Source of the DNA: MADRE2 sp964397015
GTDB lineage: Bacteria > Desulfobacterota > Desulfobacteria > Desulfobacterales > Desulfobacteraceae
Direction: 5' to 3'
NCBI GenBank assembly: GCA_964397015.1
Contig: CAYNHL010000124.1
Span: forward strand, 1 to 10,850
Length of the DNA stretch: 10,850 bases
Positions 7,701 through 10,850 of this stretch are shown in pieces; the first letter of the stretch is position 1, and each line of letters starts with the position of its first letter. The notes under the pieces were generated by a model. It searched no databases and was not told the origin of the DNA. It saw only the letters and a list, made by a program, of their open reading frames with translations. Position numbers and translations under genes: made by a program.

Positions 7701-8641
7701 TACAAAGGACCGCGGCTGGATACGACCAGGGCCCTGAAAGCCGGCAGGGCCTCGTTTCTGTCTTTGGTCAACACAAGCTGCATAAGCTGGGGAAAAAGGT
7801 CGGCATATGTCCCCTGGGAGGAATCTTCGATAACGTTGTACGCGGCAATTCTTACCGGCATCTCTGGTTCGTCTTCCAGGATACCGGCAAGAGTGCCGGA
7901 ATCCACACGGGTGGTGAGCATGGACAATGCCTTAACGGCATTTACCCGGGTATCCGCATTTTTTGAGACCAGCTCCATTCTTTCCAGCTGGTCAGGGTCC
8001 CTCAGTGAATAGGACAAGTTGTTCAAAAAGGGATCCGCGTCCCGCTTCATGTCAAACAAAAAAGCGTAGAAAGCGATCACTGCTTTCCTGGATTTCACCG
8101 TGCCCAGTATGTTTTTGAATTCAAACCCGAATTTGATACGAATGGCAGGCCGGCTTTGTATATATTGTTCAACAAAGGCCAGCTTGCCTGCATCCGGGAT
8201 CGTGTGCATAATTTTTTTCAAGACGGCGGTGGACAGATCACCCTTATACAAAAGTTTGAAGGCATAATACGGCCCATGGCCTCCGATTTCCAGAAGTGTC
8301 TTGAAATAAAAATTAATATCGGCCAGGGAGATTCCGGTAGTGATCCTGGCATAAATTTTACCTGCCGTCAGTACCGATTCCTGCAATGCGGCGGGTTCCG
8401 GCTGCCTGTACCTGGCATCGAGCATCTCGTCGAGCTTGATTTTCACGGCGGCAAGGGATTCTCTGGCCAGGTTCCGGAACGAATAATGCTGGGCATCGAG
8501 CCCGGCCAGGACCGGCAGAATGCCCTGGGAAGGAGCAAGTTCCTGCGCCAGGCGGATCAGGTGATCTTTCTGCCCGGAATCAGCTGCTTCCCAATCCTGT
8601 TCAAATGTATTGACATTGAAGTCAATCGGGCCTTCAGCCAT
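4781..8641 (-). CDS. HEAT-like / pentapeptide-repeat / class I adenylate cyclase fusion protein
   Basis: The C-terminal half is a class I (CyaA-type) adenylate cyclase, which makes cAMP from ATP. The nucleotidyltransferase motif GSTGSLAQTIHSDIDYW (759-775) carries the Gly-Ser and metal-binding Asp771 and Asp773. VTFFIVD (810-816), EFYRTMIYVAGK (844-855), EYFGASIWQMFK (900-911), SPFKSVLKMALLEKY (915-929), the KWGWD block (1019-1023) and LTRKIY (1081-1086) follow enterobacterial CyaA in the same order. Homology fades near residue 1265, so about the last 200 residues of E. coli CyaA have no counterpart. Residues 1-420 are helical and HEAT-like; 420-460 is a basic, probably coiled linker; about 469-615 is a pentapeptide-repeat domain (units like ADFTG, FDNAVF). 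It has 1286 residues against 848 in E. coli, with no membrane segment. The ATG at 8641 has AGGAAG about 10 nt upstream. The chemoreceptor gene lies 105 nt upstream, same strand. Domain identity is firm; cyclase activity is inferred. Confidence 0.88.
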   Translation of the reverse strand: MAEGPIDFNVNTFEQDWEAADSGQKDHLIRLAQELAPSQGILPVLAGLDAQHYSFRNLARESLAAVKIKLDEMLDARYRQPEPAALQESVLTAGKIYARITTGISLADINFYFKTLLEIGGHGPYYAFKLLYKGDLSTAVLKKIMHTIPDAGKLAFVEQYIQSRPAIRIKFGFEFKNILGTVKSRKAVIAFYAFLFDMKRDADPFLNNLSYSLRDPDQLERMELVSKNADTRVNAVKALSMLTTRVDSGTLAGILEDEPEMPVRIAAYNVIEDSSQGTYADLFPQLMQLVLTKDRNEALPAFRALVVSSRGPLYPVVEAVKAGRPELMQDILEEIARLSRISFFFIQDMALHKTPYVQAHFDINMACILGLLKKRPERIVSIFKTYETNSSDALRMEAIDLIEKTKELLSKEKTNIESEFDIYLQRIKKHRLKIQKQRQGVFTTARVQKIKNMFQKPADKDPVLHPDGLAGQDLSGREFTGPFLFYNRKIVENTSFCESLFSGVFFKQTLFYKVDMSRARFESVCFDNAVFIDVNAQEAVFDDCSFQGAQMYNCNFNHASMVDVCLAACVLSNDSFVNTDFSHAVFAYARISAVSFVNSNLNQADFTGVRARFSRFPPSSDNVYRSDHIDYNARQFQLEIADIPELNQGLADQINMLIFMEFIHYGELKFLKQNKLSLLTAFDIFKPRQADLFEIMPLLIHENLEFAGSGPIDPATPSGISGFLPSIETQKRAARYLGTQAVVVRRNLDSLIEGVFTIGSTGSLAQTIHSDIDYWICVFENRFSPGDMKLLQQKLQKLEQFALSEFQTKVTFFIVDIPRAKHNDFGDSTLESSGSAQSRILKEEFYRTMIYVAGKIPLWSVLPNSISVHYYDMILNRIMLDKPVARYIDLGDIHAISSREYFGASIWQMFKWLQSPFKSVLKMALLEKYLFEYGKKPLLCNKYKDEWMNSGAHLRLAQNDSYIILLENLLDYFQQIDDKVSKNIILTCFFLKLGISRDSDIENTVFGLRKILLKRCMDKWGWDKSKIFEIGSFKTWEYRNIARLSSTIKQYMVKKYKTVNQAIDRQSQKTASISPEDRTILTRKIYIEFSRQEGKVGKELLVSRSDSHFQGLYVTFVKGTNSEEGHWELHNRPARGKEEFLIQAAKLEEIGAWLINNKLYTRTTVVNMMPNVSCVTFNDIKKLFQAMHDFFTPVLAREQAMDTLLKPQTIQNLFVSINFYTARQMERVIHYTAIFYNSWGEMFCKSHDSGTGFDSMADFKQDLKSRLLVETLPKNSVYYFSKRLIR
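6797..7237 (-). repeat. Pentapeptide-repeat coding segment inside the adenylate cyclase gene
   Basis: Residues about 469-615 repeat every five residues with a central Phe or Leu and small residues before it, for example GQDLSG, ARFESV, AVFDDC, AQMYNC, CNFNHA, TDFSHA and ADFTGV. Such repeats fold as a right-handed quadrilateral beta-helix and usually serve as protein-interaction surfaces. The segment links the helical N-terminal part to the cyclase core. Confidence 0.75.
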
Positions 8642-8746
8642 GTAAATTAATCTTCCTTTGAGCTACATGCCCTGAAAACGTTTGCAAAGGCATCTTCTCC
8701 CGACTTTTTATCCCATGACAGATCGACAGATCATCCCTGCAGCAGG
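8642..8746 (-). other. Spacer between the chemoreceptor and cyclase genes
   Basis: This 105-nt spacer holds no gene and no clear terminator, so read-through from the chemoreceptor is possible. It contains a tandem 8-nt repeat GACAGATC (8717-8724 and 8725-8732), a compact palindrome CCTGC-A-GCAGG (8736-8746), and an operator-like site at 8673-8687. No convincing -35/-10 pair was found for the cyclase gene. Confidence 0.5.
8673..8687 (-). promoter_or_regulatory. LacI/GalR-type operator-like palindrome upstream of the cyclase gene
   Basis: The minus strand reads TTGCAAACGTTTTCA. Its core, GCAAACGTTTTC, is one mismatch away from a perfect palindrome with a central CG, the form typical of LacI/GalR-family operators, and the whole fits the Gram-positive cre pattern WTGNNARCGNWWWCA. 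It lies 31 nt upstream of the start codon, where a repressor could block transcription. The resemblance is real in sequence but the regulator is unknown, and short AT-rich palindromes arise by chance. Confidence 0.3.
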
Positions 8747-10534
8747 TTACTTGAGCTTGAACTTTTCCATCAGTTTCCCGAGCAGACCGGACACCGTGGC
8801 CAGTTCAAGGGCAATGGTGTTCACAGTGCTGCTGCGGTCCGAAATTTCCGTTGCAGAGGCGGAGACCTTTGCTATATTCTCTGCGACTTCTGCGGCAACC
8901 TGGGAACTCTGGGCAACGTTTTCCGTCACTTCGGCCACCCCAAGAGAAGCCTGGGAAACATTCCGGGCTATTTCGCTGGTCACGGCGGATTGTTCCTCCA
9001 CAGCGGTTGCAATGGAAGAAACGATATTATTGACATCATCTATCACCTTGGTGATTTTTTCGATTTCAGCAATGGTCTCGCTGCTCGATTTCTGCATCCG
9101 GTCTATTTTCTCACGAATCTCAGTGGTGGCGGCTGCTGTCTGGTTGGCCAGGTCTTTGATCTCATTGGCCACAACGGCGAAGCCCTTGCCGGCTTCTCCT
9201 GCCCGGGCGGCCTCTATGGTTGCATTGAGGGCCAGCAGGTTGGTCTGTTCCGAAATATCCGTAATGGTGGCAGTCACCTGTCCGATTTCCGTGGCAGCCA
9301 CACCAAGGTCCGTGACTTTTTTCGAGGCCATGGCGGCCTGGGCCACTGCGTCAGCCGTAATGGTCCTCGACTGTTCCGAATTCCTTGCAATCTCCATGAT
9401 GGTACTGCTCATTTCTTCAGCAGCCGCAGAAACCGAATTCACATTGGCCGCGGTTTCTTCCACTGCAGCGGCCACGTTGTTCATGTTGCTGCTCATTTCC
9501 TCGGCGGCCGCTGCAACTGAAACCGCCATCCCGGATGTTTCCTCCGATTCTGACGACATATCGGCCGATGCACCGGTCAGGTTGCCCGACGAGGTGCTCA
9601 GGGTGGTGACACTTTCACGTATTCTGTCTATCATCTGGCGAAGGTTACCGTTCATTTTGTTCAGTGCCAGGGCCAGAGTCCCCATTTCATCGCCCTGGTG
9701 GATAGTCAGATCCCGGCTCAGGTCACCACCTGCCATTTTTTCGGCAAAATCGACTCCAAGGGTGATGGGCCGTGTAATGGAACGGGTCACCAACACAAAA
9801 ACAAGGCAGGCCAGGCATATTCCCAGCAGAACTATAAGGCCGGCGTTGATCATCCTTTTTTTCAGCGCTGCGTCCGCAGCATCCAGCGACTGGATCACCT
9901 CAAACGCTCCATGGATTTCACCCGCTTTCCAGTTTTCAAATTTTCCGCCTGTGGGATCCCTGCCGTCCTCCCGTCCCCACAGGGTTTTGGACTGGGACGG
10001 ATCTCCGTGGCATACCAGGCAGACACTGGACAGCCGGACCGGCAGAAAATAACGAACTGAATTGCCGGCTTCATCGATCACATAGTATTCATCCAGGTTT
10101 TCCTGTTTCATCTTTTCCAGCGCCGGTCCTTCAATCCTTGTATCCTGACCGTAATCCGGTTCATTTTCCGGATTACGTGGATCGAACTTGGGTACCCTGA
10201 AAGTGTATCCACCCTGCTTTGCCTTCCGCATGGCGGATTCCCAGGCTGACACCACGGGAATGGCGGCCATGACTTTTTCTGTCTCCCCTGCCTTTGCCCA
10301 TTCTTTGACCTGATCTGTAGAAAAAAGGCCCAGCCGCCACTTTTCCTCCATCTCGTCACGGACCGATTCCGAGATCAGACAGATGGCCCGGGCTTTTTCC
10401 ACGAACGACTTTACCGTCTGGTCACGGTCACTTTGATAATAGAGAAAAAACAGCACTCCCACCAGGATAATGGTGGTTCCGATACCCACTGACAAAAATT
10501 TGGCCATGATCGGCAGGTCCAAGAATCGCTTCAC
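8747..10534 (-). CDS. Methyl-accepting chemotaxis protein with periplasmic DUF3365-like c-haem sensor domain
   Basis: A transmembrane chemoreceptor that would signal through CheW/CheA. From the GTG at 10534 it has 595 residues. Order: a short cytoplasmic start, membrane helix 1 (about 8-33), a periplasmic sensor (about 40-220), membrane helix 2 (about 229-250), HAMP (about 251-303, beginning RSITRPIT), and the MCP signalling domain (about 310-595) with the hairpin tip QTNLLALNATIEAARAG near 430-446. The sensor has a CLVCH motif (172-176; 10007-10021), a CxxCH c-type haem site, in a context typical of DUF3365/Tll0287-like domains, so it probably senses redox state or a gas such as O2 or NO. 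Ala/Glu-rich methylation helices (AAAAEEMSS, AVEETAANV, AAAEEMSST, AVEEQSAV) flank the tip. There is no CheR-binding pentapeptide at the C-terminus. GTG is chosen because AGGAGG lies 4 nt upstream; an in-frame ATG at 10654 lies upstream of the predicted promoter. Confidence 0.92.
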   Translation of the reverse strand: MKRFLDLPIMAKFLSVGIGTTIILVGVLFFLYYQSDRDQTVKSFVEKARAICLISESVRDEMEEKWRLGLFSTDQVKEWAKAGETEKVMAAIPVVSAWESAMRKAKQGGYTFRVPKFDPRNPENEPDYGQDTRIEGPALEKMKQENLDEYYVIDEAGNSVRYFLPVRLSSVCLVCHGDPSQSKTLWGREDGRDPTGGKFENWKAGEIHGAFEVIQSLDAADAALKKRMINAGLIVLLGICLACLVFVLVTRSITRPITLGVDFAEKMAGGDLSRDLTIHQGDEMGTLALALNKMNGNLRQMIDRIRESVTTLSTSSGNLTGASADMSSESEETSGMAVSVAAAAEEMSSNMNNVAAAVEETAANVNSVSAAAEEMSSTIMEIARNSEQSRTITADAVAQAAMASKKVTDLGVAATEIGQVTATITDISEQTNLLALNATIEAARAGEAGKGFAVVANEIKDLANQTAAATTEIREKIDRMQKSSSETIAEIEKITKVIDDVNNIVSSIATAVEEQSAVTSEIARNVSQASLGVAEVTENVAQSSQVAAEVAENIAKVSASATEISDRSSTVNTIALELATVSGLLGKLMEKFKLK

Positions 10535-10538
10535 ATCC

Positions 10539-10544
10539 CCTCCT
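10539..10544 (-). promoter_or_regulatory. Shine-Dalgarno that decides the chemoreceptor start
   Basis: AGGAGG on the minus strand lies 4 nt before the GTG at 10534. No comparable site precedes the far-upstream ATG (10654) or the internal ATG (10507), so the GTG is the best start, placing the first membrane helix close to the N-terminus as expected for a chemoreceptor. Confidence 0.75.
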
Positions 10545-10589
10545 GTACGATAACCAGCGTGATAACAGACAAACCCGTGATTAAAAAAT

Positions 10590-10618
10590 ACCGTACCAGC
10601 AGCAAAATCCTTTGTCAA
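10590..10618 (-). promoter_or_regulatory. Candidate sigma70-type promoter of the chemoreceptor gene
   Basis: A perfect TTGACA (10618-10613 on the minus strand) is followed after 17 nt by TACGGT (10595-10590), a poor -10 box. Transcription would start near 10583, giving a leader of about 50 nt before the GTG at 10534. No sigma54- or sigma28-type promoter was seen. The cyclase gene may be read from here too. Confidence 0.5.
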
Positions 10619-10850
10619 ACAATAAAACCGGCGGGACTGCGGCTGCAGGCTCATTACATGCAGAAAATCAATGCGGCGGTCGCATCCCGTTTAAAAGGCA
10701 ATCACCATAAATGAATCATGACCTGTTATTGGGAATTTTGAAGTTTATATTGCCAGTCCCCCTGTTTTTCAATATAGTTTTAAAATAAATCCTCAACTTT
10801 CGGACTTCAACTATGATGCCCGGGGTCAGGCTTGTTTTATTGTGTTTTTA
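10619..10850. other. Gene-free right end of the window
   Basis: Beyond the chemoreceptor promoter the sequence becomes AT-rich and I find no supported coding frame, RNA gene or strong terminator. The last 30 nt contain CGGGGTCAGGCTTGTTTTAT (10821-10840), resembling the GGGGTCAGG-type sequences often found at the edge of REP-associated (IS200-like) transposase elements. This cannot be settled because the window ends there. Confidence 0.35.

Noticed and set aside
6893..7966. Open frame of 357 codons on the plus strand opposite the cyclase gene
   Set aside because: No recognisable motifs and fully covered by the well-supported cyclase protein on the other strand.
8736..8746. Hairpin CCTGC-A-GCAGG after the chemoreceptor stop as a terminator
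   Set aside because: The arms are 5 bp with a single-base loop and no T-tract follows, so it is unlikely to terminate transcription.
8682..10052. Long open frame (456 codons) on the plus strand opposite the chemoreceptor gene
   Set aside because: Its translation is Ser/Ala-rich low-complexity sequence mirroring the MCP helices, with no family motifs; the minus-strand MCP accounts for the region.
1..10850. CRISPR arrays, canonical tRNA genes, rRNA genes and complete insertion sequences
   Set aside because: No regularly spaced repeats, no cloverleaf besides the tRNA-like part of tmRNA, no rRNA-like stretches and no transposase were found.

Overview
This window looks like chromosome of a member of the former Deltaproteobacteria (Desulfobacterota, sulfate-reducer-like). 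The pointers are an ssrA tag of the form ADDYNYAVAA, a minimal phosphotransferase pair (HPr and enzyme I) with no sugar permease in view, a chemoreceptor with a c-type haem motif in its sensor domain, and a class I adenylate cyclase carried on a very long multidomain protein. This assignment is inference from gene content; there is no 16S or other marker gene in the window.

Layout, left to right. Positions 21-602 (+) encode a 193-residue protein I cannot name. About 300 nt without genes follow, ending in a strong terminator (901-949) for the gene to its right. Positions 963-3915 are one minus-strand block, read right to left: ptsH, ptsI, smpB, ssrA. ptsH and ptsI overlap, ptsI and smpB are 1 nt apart, and ssrA follows smpB with its own near-consensus promoter. 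Thus both parts of trans-translation (SmpB and tmRNA) sit downstream of the two general PTS proteins. A short divergent promoter region (about 3941-4030) separates this block from a plus-strand LOG-family nucleotide phosphoribohydrolase-like gene (4109-4762). Convergent to that, and also minus strand, come a 3.86-kb gene for a HEAT-like / pentapeptide-repeat / class I adenylate cyclase protein (4781-8641) and, upstream of it, a haem-c methyl-accepting chemotaxis protein (8747-10534). The last 300 nt hold the chemoreceptor promoter and otherwise no recognisable gene.

How the genes may work together. HPr and EI form a PEP-driven phosphorelay. HPr lacks the regulatory serine, and EI has an unusual residue next to its phospho-histidine. 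In enterobacteria the PTS controls class I adenylate cyclase; here both systems lie within a few kb, but the cyclase lacks the C-terminal part of the enterobacterial enzyme and has long protein-interaction modules at its N-terminus. The chemoreceptor and cyclase are co-oriented with a 105-nt gap, which may link redox or gas sensing with cAMP. The most interesting object is the fused adenylate cyclase; next are the haem-c chemoreceptor beside it and the ptsHI-smpB-ssrA arrangement.
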